From Mycolicibacterium phlei (lineage in GTDB: Bacteria; Actinomycetota; Actinomycetes; Mycobacteriales; Mycobacteriaceae): DNA of 64,000 bases. The translations under genes and the position numbers were made by a program. Within the stretch, counting starts at the first letter, position 1. The number at the start of each line of letters is the position of its first letter. Below, piece after piece: positions 49,935 through 59,197 of this stretch. The stretch lies in the NCBI RefSeq assembly GCF_001583415.1, contig NZ_CP014475.1, positions 744,001 to 808,000 on the forward strand. The letters are read 5' to 3'. Under the pieces are notes generated by a model. The model ran no database searches. It worked only from the letters and a program-made list of their open reading frames with translations, and was not told the DNA's origin.

Positions 49935-50636
49935 TCACTGCGTCCGCAGCACGAAACCCACACCGCGCACGGTGTGCAGCAGCCGGGGCGCGCCGGTCGC
50001 CTCCAGCTTGCGGCGCAGGTAGCCGATGAAGACGTCGACGACGTTGGTGTCGGCGGCGAAGTCGTAACCCCACACCAGCTCGAGCAGCTGGGCCCGCGAC
50101 AGCACCGCGGTCTTGTGCTCGGCGAGCACCGCGAGAAGGTCGAACTCGCGCTTGGTCAGGTCGACGTCTTGGCCGTTGACGCGGGCGCGGCGGCCGGGGA
50201 TGTCGACCTCCAGCGGGCCGACCACGATGGTCTCCGACGAGGTGGTGGCGGTGGCGCCGCGGCGGCGCAGCAGCGCCTTCACCCGCGCCACCAGCTCGGC
50301 CAGCACGAACGGTTTGACCAGGTAGTCGTCGGCCCCGGCCTCCAGGCCGGCGACGCGGTCGTCGACCGAGCTGCGCGCCGACAGCACGCACACGGGCACG
50401 TCGTTGTCCATCGCCCGCAGCGCGGTGACCACGCTGACGCCGTCGAGCACCGGCATGTTGATGTCCAGGACGATCGCGTCGGGTCGGGTTTCGGTTGCGC
50501 TGCGCAGCGCCTCGGCGCCGTCGACCGCGGTGGACACGTCGAACCCGGACAGCCGCAGCCCGCGCTCGAGCGAGGCCAGCACGTCGGGGTCGTCGTCGAC
50601 CACGAGCACCCGGGGCGAACCTGCAGAACTGTCCAT
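49935..50636 (-). CDS. prrA: Response regulator PrrA
   Basis: A 233-residue OmpR-type regulator. The receiver has the acidic pocket VVDDD, phospho-acceptor D58 (IVLDINMP) and lysine LVKPF. The winged-helix DNA-binding domain has [20 protein letters not shown] and [12 protein letters not shown] at the end. Its start is 3 bases from a perfect 14-base palindrome (50639-50652). In M. tuberculosis PrrAB controls respiratory, redox and metabolic genes. Confidence 0.97.
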   Translation of the reverse strand: MDSSAGSPRVLVVDDDPDVLASLERGLRLSGFDVSTAVDGAEALRSATETRPDAIVLDINMPVLDGVSVVTALRAMDNDVPVCVLSARSSVDDRVAGLEAGADDYLVKPFVLAELVARVKALLRRRGATATTSSETIVVGPLEVDIPGRRARVNGQDVDLTKREFDLLAVLAEHKTAVLSRAQLLELVWGYDFAADTNVVDVFIGYLRRKLEATGAPRLLHTVRGVGFVLRTQ

Positions 50637-50638
50637 AT

Positions 50639-50652
50639 AGGCAATATTGCCT
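50639..50652. promoter_or_regulatory. 14-bp perfect palindrome immediately upstream of prrA
   Basis: AGGCAATATTGCCT is a perfect palindrome lying 2 bases before the prrA start codon. It may overlap the promoter of a leaderless transcript. It is a candidate operator; PrrA itself could bind it, but this is not shown. Confidence 0.5.
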
Positions 50653-50677
50653 GATGCGCTCGGCGATCTGCGGGAGG

Positions 50678-51427
50678 CTAACCCCGGGTCAGCCGCCGCA
50701 CCTCGTCGGCCAGTTGCCGGACCTCGGCCTGCAGCGCCTCGATGTGGGCCTCGGTGGCCGCGCGGCTGCGGCTGTCGGCCTGCCCGACCCGCTCCACGAT
50801 CCACGACGCGATGGTGCCGGTGAGCGTGCCGATCAGGGCAAGCCCGCCGGCCATCAGCAGCACCCCGACCACCTTGCCCTGCGGGGTGGCCGGGACCAGG
50901 TCGCCGTAGCCGACGGTGGTGAACGTGGTGATCGACCACCACACCGCCTGCCCGAAGTCGTTGATCGGCCCGGGCCCGGACCGTTCGGCGTCGAGCACGG
51001 CCAGCGACGCGACGAAGATCAGCAGCACCGCCGCGGCGATCGCGTAGATCACGACGCGGCCCCGGATCGCGGTCCCGACGGCCTTCTGCAGGGCGCTGAC
51101 CAGCACCACCAGTCGCAGCAGGCGCAGCGGGCGCAGCAGTGGCAGGGCCACGATCGCCAGGTCGAGCAGGTGGCGGACGAACCAGCGCGGCCGGTCGGTG
51201 GCCAGCGCCAGCCGGGTCAGGTAGTCGGCGAGGAACACCACGTAGGTGATCGCGGTGACGATCCCGACGACGGCCCTGACCGCGCCGTCGGGCTGGGCCA
51301 GCACGTTGACCGCGTAGGCGAGCAGGAACGCCGCGGCCACTGCGGCCAGCGGCCATTCGGCGCGTTTCTCCCATTTCTGGAGCCTGGTGTCGAGGCCGGC
51401 GGGCAGTTCCACCAGGGAAGTTTCCAC
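50678..51427 (-). CDS. Voltage-gated-like potassium channel
   Basis: A 249-residue Kv-type channel. Segments S1-S4 are visible, with a partial voltage sensor ([18 protein letters not shown], basic residues at about R99, R102 and R105). The pore has the selectivity filter TTVGYGD at 170-176, and the C-terminal 40 residues form a coiled coil ([20 protein letters not shown]). The start is given as GTG 51427. The base of a perfect 11-bp hairpin lies at this start codon, which could hide the ribosome binding site. Confidence 0.9.
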   Translation of the reverse strand: METSLVELPAGLDTRLQKWEKRAEWPLAAVAAAFLLAYAVNVLAQPDGAVRAVVGIVTAITYVVFLADYLTRLALATDRPRWFVRHLLDLAIVALPLLRPLRLLRLVVLVSALQKAVGTAIRGRVVIYAIAAAVLLIFVASLAVLDAERSGPGPINDFGQAVWWSITTFTTVGYGDLVPATPQGKVVGVLLMAGGLALIGTLTGTIASWIVERVGQADSRSRAATEAHIEALQAEVRQLADEVRRLTRG

Positions 51428-51461
51428 CGGCGGGTCGGTGCGTGGTCGAGCGACCCGCCGG
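51427..51461 (-). promoter_or_regulatory. 11-bp hairpin at the start of the potassium channel gene
   Basis: CCGGCGGGTCG (51427-51437) and CGACCCGCCGG (51451-51461) are perfect inverse arms around a 13-base loop. The minus-strand GTG start begins at the last base of one arm, so the structure sits where a ribosome binding site would be. It may hold the leader shut. Confidence 0.45.
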
Positions 51462-51471
51462 AAATGGAATT

Positions 51472-51493
51472 GACCTCATCCTTTGTTGAGGTC
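51472..51493 (+). promoter_or_regulatory. SoxR/MerR-type box in the promoter of the ABC exporter operon
   Basis: GACCTCA (51472-51478) and TGAGGTC (51487-51493) form a perfect 7-bp dyad with an 8-base centre; the inner CCTCA-N8-TGAGG equals the SoxR box. It lies between TTGACC (51470-51475) and TACGGT (51495-51500), a 19-base spacer, the layout used by MerR-family activators. The ABC gene ATG at 51507 is six bases past the -10 hexamer, so the message is probably leaderless. Confidence 0.75.
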
Positions 51494-51506
51494 CTACGGT
51501 GAATTC

Positions 51507-53417
51507 ATGAGCATCGAGACGGTCGCCCGGCAGACGCTGTTCCGGCAGTCCCGCGCTCAGGGTGGCGACCTGCGCTCGCTGCTCAACCGAGCGCTGCTGC
51601 GCCGCATCTGGCGCTTCTCCGCCCGCCATCACGCGCGGCTGCGGGTGTTCGTCGCGCTCAGCGTCGTCGGCGCGCTGCTGGGGGTGGCGACGCCGGTGCT
51701 GGCCGGCCGGGTGGTCGACGCGATCACCGAGGGCGGTTCGGCGCGCACCGTGGTGCTGCTGGCGGTCGTCATCGCGGCGGTCGCGCTGGCCGAGACCGCG
51801 ACCGGGCTGCTGAGCCGCTGGCTGTCGGCGACGATCGGGGAGGGCCTGATCCTGGACCTGCGCACCGCGGTCTTCGACCACGTGCAGCGGATGCCGGTGG
51901 CGTTCTTCACCCGCACCCGCACCGGCGCGCTGGTGAGCCGGCTCGGCAGCGACGTGATGGGGGCGCAGCGGGCGTTCTCCAACACCCTGTCCGGGGTGGT
52001 CGCCAACCTCGTCACGCTGACGCTGACGCTGGCGGTGATGCTGTCGCTGTCCTGGCAGATCACGCTGCTGTCGCTGCTGCTGGTGCCGTTGTTCCTGGTG
52101 CCGGCCCGCCGTATCGGCGCGACGATGGCGCGGCTGTCCCGGGAGGCCGCCGCGCATAACGCGACGATGAACACCCAGATGACGGAACGCTTCTCGGCGC
52201 CGGGCGCGACGCTGGTGAAGCTGTTCGGCGACCCGGACACCGAGTCACGCGAGTTCACCAGGCGGGCGGGCCGCGTCCGCGACATCGGGGTGAGAACCGC
52301 GATGCTGCAGTCGGTGTTCATGAACTCGCTGACGCTGATGTCGGCGCTGGCGCTGGCCCTGGTGTACGGGCTGGGCGGGGTGCTGGCGATCGGCGGGCAC
52401 CTGCAGGCCGGGACGATCGTGTCGCTGGCGCTGCTGCTCACCCGGCTGTACGCGCCGCTGACCGCGCTGGCCAACGCGCACGTCGAGATCGCCTCGGCGC
52501 TGGTGTCTTTCGAGCGGGTCTTCGAGGTGCTCGACCTCAAGCCGCTGATCCGGGAGAAGCCGGACGCGGTCGCGGTGCCCGAGGGCCCGGTCACCGTCGC
52601 GTTCGACGACGTGCGGTTCGCCTACCCGTCGGCGGACAAGGTGTCGCTGGCCTCGCTGGAGGAGGTCGCCGAGCTCAGCGAGACCGATGTGCGCGGCGGA
52701 GTCGAAGTGCTGCACGGGATCTCGTTCACCGCCGAACCGGGACAGATGATCGCGCTGGTCGGCTCGTCGGGGGCGGGCAAGTCGACGATCGCCTCGCTGA
52801 TCGCGCGGCTGTACGACGTCGACAGCGGTGCGGTCACCCTCAACGGGGTCGACGTGCGCGACGTGTCGTTCGCGTCGCTGAAGGACGCCGTCGGCGTGGT
52901 CACCCAGGACGGGCACCTGTTCCACGAGTCGATCCGCGACAACCTGCGGCTGGGCGCCCCGGACGCCACCGACGCCCAGCTGTGGCAGGCGCTGGAACGC
53001 GCCCGGCTCGCCGACGTCGTCGCCGAACTGCCCGACGGGCTGGACACGGTGGTGGGCGAGCGCGGCTACCGGCTCTCGGGTGGGCAGCGGCAGCGCCTGA
53101 CCATCGCGCGGCTGCTGCTGGGTCGTGCCCGCGTCGTCGTGCTCGACGAGGCCACCGCGTCGCTGGACTCCGAGTCGGAGGCGGCCGTGCAGCAGGCGCT
53201 CGGTGAGGCGCTGGCCGGGCGCACCTCGATCGTGATCGCGCACCGGTTGTCCACGGTGCGCGCCGCCGACCAGATCCTCGTCGTCGAGGATGGTCGCATC
53301 GTGGAACGGGGTACCCACCTCGAACTGCTCGCCCACCGCGGGCGGTACGCCGACCTGTACGAGACGCAGTTCTCTGGCCACCGCGAAGGCCACAGCGACG
53401 AAACCGAGGCCGCATGA
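51507..53417 (+). CDS. ABC half-exporter 1 (type IV), canonical ATPase
   Basis: A 636-residue half-transporter: an N-terminal six-helix membrane domain (residues about 50-330) then an ATPase. Walker [11 protein letters not shown] near residue 418, signature LSGGQRQR, Walker [13 protein letters not shown] (catalytic glutamate present) and H-loop IAHRLS. An insertion between the conserved beta strand ([10 protein letters not shown]) and Walker A (residues about 385-405) is acidic. Canonical motifs suggest homodimer function. It overlaps gene 2 (ATGA). The ATG at 51507 is chosen because the promoter suits a leaderless start. Confidence 0.92.
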   Translation: MSIETVARQTLFRQSRAQGGDLRSLLNRALLRRIWRFSARHHARLRVFVALSVVGALLGVATPVLAGRVVDAITEGGSARTVVLLAVVIAAVALAETATGLLSRWLSATIGEGLILDLRTAVFDHVQRMPVAFFTRTRTGALVSRLGSDVMGAQRAFSNTLSGVVANLVTLTLTLAVMLSLSWQITLLSLLLVPLFLVPARRIGATMARLSREAAAHNATMNTQMTERFSAPGATLVKLFGDPDTESREFTRRAGRVRDIGVRTAMLQSVFMNSLTLMSALALALVYGLGGVLAIGGHLQAGTIVSLALLLTRLYAPLTALANAHVEIASALVSFERVFEVLDLKPLIREKPDAVAVPEGPVTVAFDDVRFAYPSADKVSLASLEEVAELSETDVRGGVEVLHGISFTAEPGQMIALVGSSGAGKSTIASLIARLYDVDSGAVTLNGVDVRDVSFASLKDAVGVVTQDGHLFHESIRDNLRLGAPDATDAQLWQALERARLADVVAELPDGLDTVVGERGYRLSGGQRQRLTIARLLLGRARVVVLDEATASLDSESEAAVQQALGEALAGRTSIVIAHRLSTVRAADQILVVEDGRIVERGTHLELLAHRGRYADLYETQFSGHREGHSDETEAA

Positions 53418-55273
53418 GCGAATCGCTGCGCTCGGCGCCGGCGATCGCCCCGGCGCCGGCCCGTCCCCGGCCGAGCTCGGACCTGTGGCGGCTGCTGCCG
53501 TACCTGTTGCCGTACCGGGCCCGCTGGATCGCGATGGTCACGGTCGCGATCGCCAGCCTCGGCGCCACCGTGGGGATCCCGCTGATGACCAAGGCCGTCA
53601 TCGACGGCCCGGTGCGGCACCAGGATCAGCGCGGGCTGTGGCTGCTCGGCACCGCTGCCCTCGGTCTCGGCCTGTGCGAGGCCGTGCTGTGGTTCATCCG
53701 CCGCTGGCTGGCGGCGCGGGCCACCATGGGGGTGGAGGCCGACATCCGCAAGGACCTCTACGCCCGGCTGCAGGTGCTGCCGATGTCGTTCCACGGCCGC
53801 TGGCAGTCCGGTCAGCTGCTGTCGCGGATCATGAACGACCTGGGCACGATTCGCCGGTTCCTGTCGTTCGGGCTGCTGTTTCTGCTGCTGAACACCCTGC
53901 AGATCGTCGTGGTCACCGCGATCCTGCTGGCCATGTACTGGCCGCTGGGTGTAGTGGTGGTGGCCTCGATCGTGCCGATCACGTTGACGGTGTTGCACTT
54001 TCAGCGCGAGTACACCCGGCTGTCGCGGCTGGCGCAGGACCAGTCCGGTCACGTCGCCACCCACGTCGAGGAGTCCGCGCTGGGGGTCCGGGTGGTCAAG
54101 TCGTTCGGCCGGGAGGACTACGTCTACGACCGGTTCGACGAACAGCTCACCGCGCTGTACCGCACCCAGGTGGCGCGGGTGTCGGTGTCGGCGAAGTTCT
54201 GGACGCTGCTCGAGGTGATCCCGAACCTGACGCTGATCGTGGTGCTCGGGTTCGGGGCCTACGCCGCCGGCCACGGCCACGTGACGATGGGCACGCTGGT
54301 CGCGTTCATCACGATGATGCTGTCGCTGGTGTGGCCGATCGCGTCGCTGGGCTTCCTGCTGTCGATGGCCCAGGAGTCGTTCACCGCCGCCAACCGGATC
54401 GCCGAGATCTTCGACGCGCCACGCGAGATCGTCGACGGCCCGCGCGACGAGCCGCCCACCGGCGGGCGGCTAGAGCTGGTCGACGTGGGCTTCAGGTTCC
54501 CGGACTCCGACGAGTGGGTGCTGCGCCACGTCAACCTCACCCTGGAGCCGGGGGAGACGGTCGCACTGGTGGGTGCCACCGGGTCGGGCAAGTCGGTGCT
54601 GACCGCGCTGCTGTCGCGGCTGTACGACGTCACCGAGGGTTCGATCCGCATCGACGGCACCGACATCCGAGACCTGTCGCTGTCGGCGCTGCGGCAGACG
54701 GTGGCCACCGCGTTCGAGGACCCGACGTTGTTCTCCATGTCGGTCGCCGAGAACCTGCGGCTGGGCCGTCCCGACGCCACCGACGAACAGCTGGCGCAGG
54801 CGATTGAGGTCGCGGCCGCCGACTTCGTCTACGACCTGCCGTTCGGGCTGGACACCCGCATCGGCGAACAGGGCATGAGCCTGTCCGGCGGGCAGCGGCA
54901 GCGGTTGTCGCTGGCCCGCGCCATCCTGGCCGCCCCGCGGATCCTGGTGCTCGACGACACGCTGTCGGCGCTGGACGTGCACACCGAGGCCGTCGTCGAG
55001 GAGGCGCTGTCGCGGGTGCTGCACGCGGTGACGGGAATCGTTGTGGCGCACCGGGCTTCGACGGTGCTGCTGGCCGACCGGGTGGCGCTGCTGGAGAACG
55101 GCACCATCACCCACGTCGGCACCCACGCCGAACTGCTGGCCTCGGTGCCGCAGTACCGCTACCTGCTGGCCGCCGACGACGAGCTCGACGACGGCTGCGA
55201 ACGCGAGCCGGTCTGGGAGGACGACGAGGAACGCGCCCGGCTCGACCATCTCGTCGAGGAGGGCCGCCGGTGA
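53414..55273 (+). CDS. ABC half-exporter 2, degenerate ATPase site
   Basis: A 619-residue half-transporter with six membrane helices and an ATPase. Walker A is VGATGSGKSV, signature LSGGQRQRL, but the Walker B region is ILVLDDTLSALD: the catalytic glutamate is replaced by aspartate (near residue 515). This is the mark of the degenerate nucleotide site in heterodimeric exporters such as BmrC/BmrD or TM287/TM288. Its partner is probably gene 3, which has a canonical Walker B but an altered signature. It overlaps both neighbours by 4 bases. Confidence 0.92.
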   Translation: MSESLRSAPAIAPAPARPRPSSDLWRLLPYLLPYRARWIAMVTVAIASLGATVGIPLMTKAVIDGPVRHQDQRGLWLLGTAALGLGLCEAVLWFIRRWLAARATMGVEADIRKDLYARLQVLPMSFHGRWQSGQLLSRIMNDLGTIRRFLSFGLLFLLLNTLQIVVVTAILLAMYWPLGVVVVASIVPITLTVLHFQREYTRLSRLAQDQSGHVATHVEESALGVRVVKSFGREDYVYDRFDEQLTALYRTQVARVSVSAKFWTLLEVIPNLTLIVVLGFGAYAAGHGHVTMGTLVAFITMMLSLVWPIASLGFLLSMAQESFTAANRIAEIFDAPREIVDGPRDEPPTGGRLELVDVGFRFPDSDEWVLRHVNLTLEPGETVALVGATGSGKSVLTALLSRLYDVTEGSIRIDGTDIRDLSLSALRQTVATAFEDPTLFSMSVAENLRLGRPDATDEQLAQAIEVAAADFVYDLPFGLDTRIGEQGMSLSGGQRQRLSLARAILAAPRILVLDDTLSALDVHTEAVVEEALSRVLHAVTGIVVAHRASTVLLADRVALLENGTITHVGTHAELLASVPQYRYLLAADDELDDGCEREPVWEDDEERARLDHLVEEGRR

Positions 55274-57090
55274 CGGCCACCGACTGGCGGGGCCGCTTCG
55301 AGCAGCCCGCCGACGAGCTGCCCATCGACGAGAGCGTGCCGCGCCGCCGGGAGGCCCGCGCCCTGCTGGGATCGCTGCTGCGGCCCTACCACGCGGTGAT
55401 CGCCGTGCTGGCGGTGGTGGTGGTCGTCGAGAACGCGGCGCGACTGTCGGTGCCGATCCTGGTCAAGCGCGGTATCGACATCGGCATCCCGCCGATCCTG
55501 GCCGGCGGGCCCCCGCACGCGCTGCTGACCATCGTCGGGGTGCTCGCCGGGGTGGTGGTCGTCCAGGCCACCAGCCGGATGTTCTTCCTGCGGCGCTCCG
55601 GGCGGATCGGCCAGAAGGTGCTTCTGGAGTTGCGGCGCCGGGTGTTTCGGCACTTCCAGCGGCTCGACATCGCGTTTCACGAGCGCTACACGTCGGGCCG
55701 GGTGGTGAGCCGGTCCACCAACGACGTCGAGGCCATCCAGGACATGCTGGAGACCGGCTTCGACGGCCTGATCACCGCGGTGCTGACGCTGTTCGGCACG
55801 TCGGTTCTGCTGGTCGTGCTGGACTGGCAGCTCGGGCTGATGTGTCTGGCGGCGTTCCCGGTGCTGGTGGCGCTGGTGTGGTGGTTCCGCAACGAGTCCG
55901 CGCGCACCTACCGCCGGGTGCGGGAGAGCGCGGCGCTGGTGATCGTGCAGTTCGTCGAGACGATGACGGGTATCAAGGCCGTGCAGGCCTACCGTCGGGA
56001 ACCGCGCAACCACGAGATCTTCGAGGAGATCGCCGACCGCTACAAGGACGACAACGAGCGCACCTTCCAGCTGCTGGCGATCTTCATGCCCGGCGTGAAG
56101 CTGGTCGGCAACATCACCACCGGCGTGGTGCTGCTGTACGGCGGCTACCGGGTGCTGGGCGGCCAGATGACGATCGGCACGCTGGCGGCGTTCCTGCTGT
56201 ACCTGCGGATGTTCTTCGAACCGATGCAGGAGATCTCGCAGTTCTTCAACACGTTCCAGTCGGCGTCGTCGGCGCTGGAGAAACTGGCCGGGGTGCTCGC
56301 CGAGCAGCCCGGAATCCGGGAACCGGAGCGGCCCGTCGCGCTGCCCACGGTGCGCGGCGAGATCGCGTTCCGCGATGTGCGTTTCGAGTACGTGCCGGGG
56401 CGTCCGGTGCTGCCCGGGCTGACGCTGACGGTGCCCGCCGGGCAGACGGTCGCGCTGGTCGGCACCACCGGGGCGGGCAAGACCACGATCGCCAAGCTGA
56501 TCGCCCGGTTCTACGATCCGACCTCCGGTGCCGTCACGCTGGACGGTGTTGACCTGCGCCGGTTTTCGCAGACCGAGCTGCGCAGGCATGTGGTGATGGT
56601 GACGCAGGAGAACTTCATGTTCGACGGCACCATCGCCGACAACATCAGGTTCGGCAGGCCCGAGGCCACCGACGCGGAGGTGATCGCCGCGGCGGCCGCG
56701 GTCGGGGTGGACCGGTTCATCGACACGCTGCCCGACGGCTACGACACCGACGTCGCCAAGCGGGGCGGCCGGTTGTCGGCGGGCCAGCGGCAGCTGATCG
56801 CGTTCGCGCGGGCGTTCCTCGCCGACCCGGCGGTACTGATCCTCGACGAGGCGACGTCCTCGCTCGACATCCCCAGCGAGCGGCTGGTGCAGCGCGCGCT
56901 GGAGACGGTGCTGGCCAACCGCACCGCGCTGGTGATCGCGCACCGGCTCTCGACGGTGCAGAGCGCCGACCGGGTGCTGGTGCTCGAGCACGGCCGCATC
57001 GTGGAGGACGGCGCCCCAACGGATCTCATCGCCCGCGACGACGGCCGCTACGCGGCGCTGCACCGCGCCTGGGTGGAGTCGCTGGCCTAG
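55270..57090 (+). CDS. ABC half-exporter 3, catalytic partner of gene 2
   Basis: A 606-residue half-transporter. Walker A VGTTGAGKTT near residue 398, Walker B ILDEATSSLD with the catalytic glutamate, but the signature reads LSAGQRQL rather than LSGGQ. In a heterodimer, this altered signature would face the degenerate Walker B of gene 2, and the LSGGQ of gene 2 would face the intact Walker B here. That is the expected pairing of one consensus and one degenerate site. It starts with GTG 55270 and ends 3 bases into the convergent frameshifted gene. Confidence 0.92.
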   Translation: MTATDWRGRFEQPADELPIDESVPRRREARALLGSLLRPYHAVIAVLAVVVVVENAARLSVPILVKRGIDIGIPPILAGGPPHALLTIVGVLAGVVVVQATSRMFFLRRSGRIGQKVLLELRRRVFRHFQRLDIAFHERYTSGRVVSRSTNDVEAIQDMLETGFDGLITAVLTLFGTSVLLVVLDWQLGLMCLAAFPVLVALVWWFRNESARTYRRVRESAALVIVQFVETMTGIKAVQAYRREPRNHEIFEEIADRYKDDNERTFQLLAIFMPGVKLVGNITTGVVLLYGGYRVLGGQMTIGTLAAFLLYLRMFFEPMQEISQFFNTFQSASSALEKLAGVLAEQPGIREPERPVALPTVRGEIAFRDVRFEYVPGRPVLPGLTLTVPAGQTVALVGTTGAGKTTIAKLIARFYDPTSGAVTLDGVDLRRFSQTELRRHVVMVTQENFMFDGTIADNIRFGRPEATDAEVIAAAAAVGVDRFIDTLPDGYDTDVAKRGGRLSAGQRQLIAFARAFLADPAVLILDEATSSLDIPSERLVQRALETVLANRTALVIAHRLSTVQSADRVLVLEHGRIVEDGAPTDLIARDDGRYAALHRAWVESLA

Positions 57091-58015
57091 CGGCGCCCGC
57101 GCGCCAGCGCGTACATCTCGGTCACCGTGTCGAGAATCTTCGGGGTCAGCATGCCGCCCGCGTACTCGACCCAGCACCAGCTGCGCGCAGGCAGCCGTCC
57201 CGACGACGAGGCGGTCATGGGACCGAACACATGCAGCGGACTGCCGCTGGCGTCGAAATCGAAGGTGTAGGAGTCCGATCCCATGCCGACGTCCAGGGTT
57301 GCGACCCTGCCGGTGTCGCTGAACGACGGGGTGGCGACGACGTCGTCATGCACCGTGGTGACCCCGTTCTTGAGCTGGTAGCCCGGGCCGAACCGCACGC
57401 CGTCGCGGCCCTGCCAGAAGCTGCCGCCGCCGAACGAACCATCGGGGTACTCGTCCAGCCAGGACACCCACATGCCCTGCAGTTGGCGGGCGATCGGCAG
57501 TTCGGTGTAGATCCTGCCCGGCGGACCGTAGGCGAAGTCCTGGTGACCGTAGCCGGACACCTCGGTGCCGTCGACGCCGCCGGTGAGGTGGATCAGCTCG
57601 TGGCGGTAGTAGACGTCGTCGGCGATACCCGGTTGTGCGGGTACGTGGGTGAGCACGATGTCGCTGACGGTGCGACCGTGCAGCTCCCACCGATTGCCGG
57701 CGTCGTACCAGTGAAAGCCGTTGGTATCACGTTCGATCCAGCGTGGAGTACTCCGGGGAACAGGTGGTCCGCATCGCCGTCGAGGGTGTCGGGCAGCGCG
57801 CGGAACCCGCAGACCGGCGACACCACGTGGGTCATGCCGGGGATGAAGTCGTCGCAGCCGCGCACACCCCAGTAGCGGCGTCCGGCGTCGTCGCTGACCA
57901 CCGCGCCGATCCAGATGCCTGCCAGCCCCAGCCCCGCAGCGGGCGTCCAGCCGCGGCGGTAGTGCTCCAGGCCGGGGGTGTGGTGGGTGACCTCGAATCT
58001 GATCTCGTTGGACAC
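57087..58015 (-). pseudogene. Frameshifted hypothetical protein (net -1 in a C-run)
   Basis: The N-terminal part (MSNEIRFEVTHHTPGLEHYR to DALPDTLDGDADHLF-like sequence) and the C-terminal part (RWIERDTNGFHWYDAGNRWE to TPKILDTVTEMYALARGRR) are in different frames. They rejoin if one base is added at the four-C run (minus strand; plus 57755-57758), giving a 309-residue protein with the junction FPRSTPRWIERD. The fold looks like a beta-rich lipocalin/AttH-like carotenoid hydratase type, by weak impression only. It may be a real pseudogene or a homopolymer sequencing error. Confidence 0.8.
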
Positions 58016-58027
58016 GCTGTGCTCCTG

Positions 58028-59143
58028 CTACCGCACCGAATCGAAGAACGTGACCACGTCGTCGACGAACAGTTCGGGCTGCTCGAACGCCGCGAAGTGC
58101 CCGCCGCGCGGCATCGTGGTCCAGTGCGTGATGTTGTAGGCGCTCTCGCACCAGCTGCGCGGTGAGCGCAGGATCTCCTTCGGGAACGACGCCACCCCGG
58201 TCGGCACCTTCACCGGCTCACCGGCGGTGAACGATCGGAAGCTCTCCCAGTACAGCCGCGCCGACGACGCCGCCGAGGCGGTCACCCAGTACAGCATCAC
58301 GTTGTCGAGCAGCTCGTCGCGGTGCAGCACGTTCTCCGGATGCCCGTCGCAGTCGGTCCACGACCAGAACTTCTCGACGATCCACGCCAGCTGGCCGACC
58401 GGTGAGTCGGTCAGCCCGTAGCCCAGGGTCTGCGGCCGGGTGGACTGCTGTTTGGCGTAGGCGTTGTCCCACTTGCGGTAGTAGTCGAGGCGTTCGATCG
58501 CGGCGAGCTCCTCGGCGCTGAACTCGGTGTGTCCCTTCGGCGGTGCGCCCATCGGCATGTTCAGGTGGATCGCGACGCACCCGTCGGCGTTGCGGCCCAG
58601 CGCGGTGGTGACCGCCGAGCCCCAGTCGCCGCCCTGCGCGCCGTAGCGGTGGTAGCCGAGTCGGCGCATCAGCGTGTCCCAGGCCGCGGCGATGCGTTCC
58701 ACGCCCCATCCGGTGCGGGTGGGTTTCCCGGAGAAGCCGTAGCCCGGCAGCGAGGGGCACACCACGTGGTAGCCGCGCTCGGTCAGCGGTTCGATCACCT
58801 TGTGGAACTCCACGATCGAGCCGGGCCAGCCGTGGGTGATCACCAGCGGGAACGCGTCGGGCGCCGACGAACGCTGGTGGATGAAGTGGATGTCCAGGCC
58901 GTCGATCTCGGTGGTGAAGTGGTCGAACCGGTTCAGTGCGGCTTCGCGTGCCCGCCAGTCGTATTCGTCGGCCCAGTACTCGGCGAGCTCGCGGGTGTAG
59001 GCCAGCGGGATGCCCTGGCTCCAGTCGTCGACACACTCGGCTTCGGGCCAGCGGGTGCGGTGCAGTCGCGACCGCAGATCCTCGAGGTCGGCGTCGGGCA
59101 CGGCGATACGGAACTCGGTGACATCGGGGGTGGCAGAGGACAT
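58028..59143 (-). CDS. Epoxide hydrolase (alpha/beta hydrolase with EHN domain)
   Basis: A 371-residue hydrolase. The N-terminal epoxide hydrolase domain is at residues 8-115 (FRIAVPDADLEDLRSRLHRT and RWPEAECVDDWSQGIPLAYT). Then HGWPGS (oxyanion hole, residues 104-109), the nucleophile D173 in GGDWG, the lid tyrosines, and the catalytic histidine in MPRGGHFAAFEQPEL. It hydrates epoxides to diols in the cytoplasm. It is 12 bases upstream of the frameshifted gene on the same strand, likely one transcript. Confidence 0.93.
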   Translation of the reverse strand: MSSATPDVTEFRIAVPDADLEDLRSRLHRTRWPEAECVDDWSQGIPLAYTRELAEYWADEYDWRAREAALNRFDHFTTEIDGLDIHFIHQRSSAPDAFPLVITHGWPGSIVEFHKVIEPLTERGYHVVCPSLPGYGFSGKPTRTGWGVERIAAAWDTLMRRLGYHRYGAQGGDWGSAVTTALGRNADGCVAIHLNMPMGAPPKGHTEFSAEELAAIERLDYYRKWDNAYAKQQSTRPQTLGYGLTDSPVGQLAWIVEKFWSWTDCDGHPENVLHRDELLDNVMLYWVTASAASSARLYWESFRSFTAGEPVKVPTGVASFPKEILRSPRSWCESAYNITHWTTMPRGGHFAAFEQPELFVDDVVTFFDSVR

Positions 59144-59197
59144 GAGCGGATCCTGTCACGCAGATGACTTCTCGGGCTGCGAGTAGTCGATATCTGT

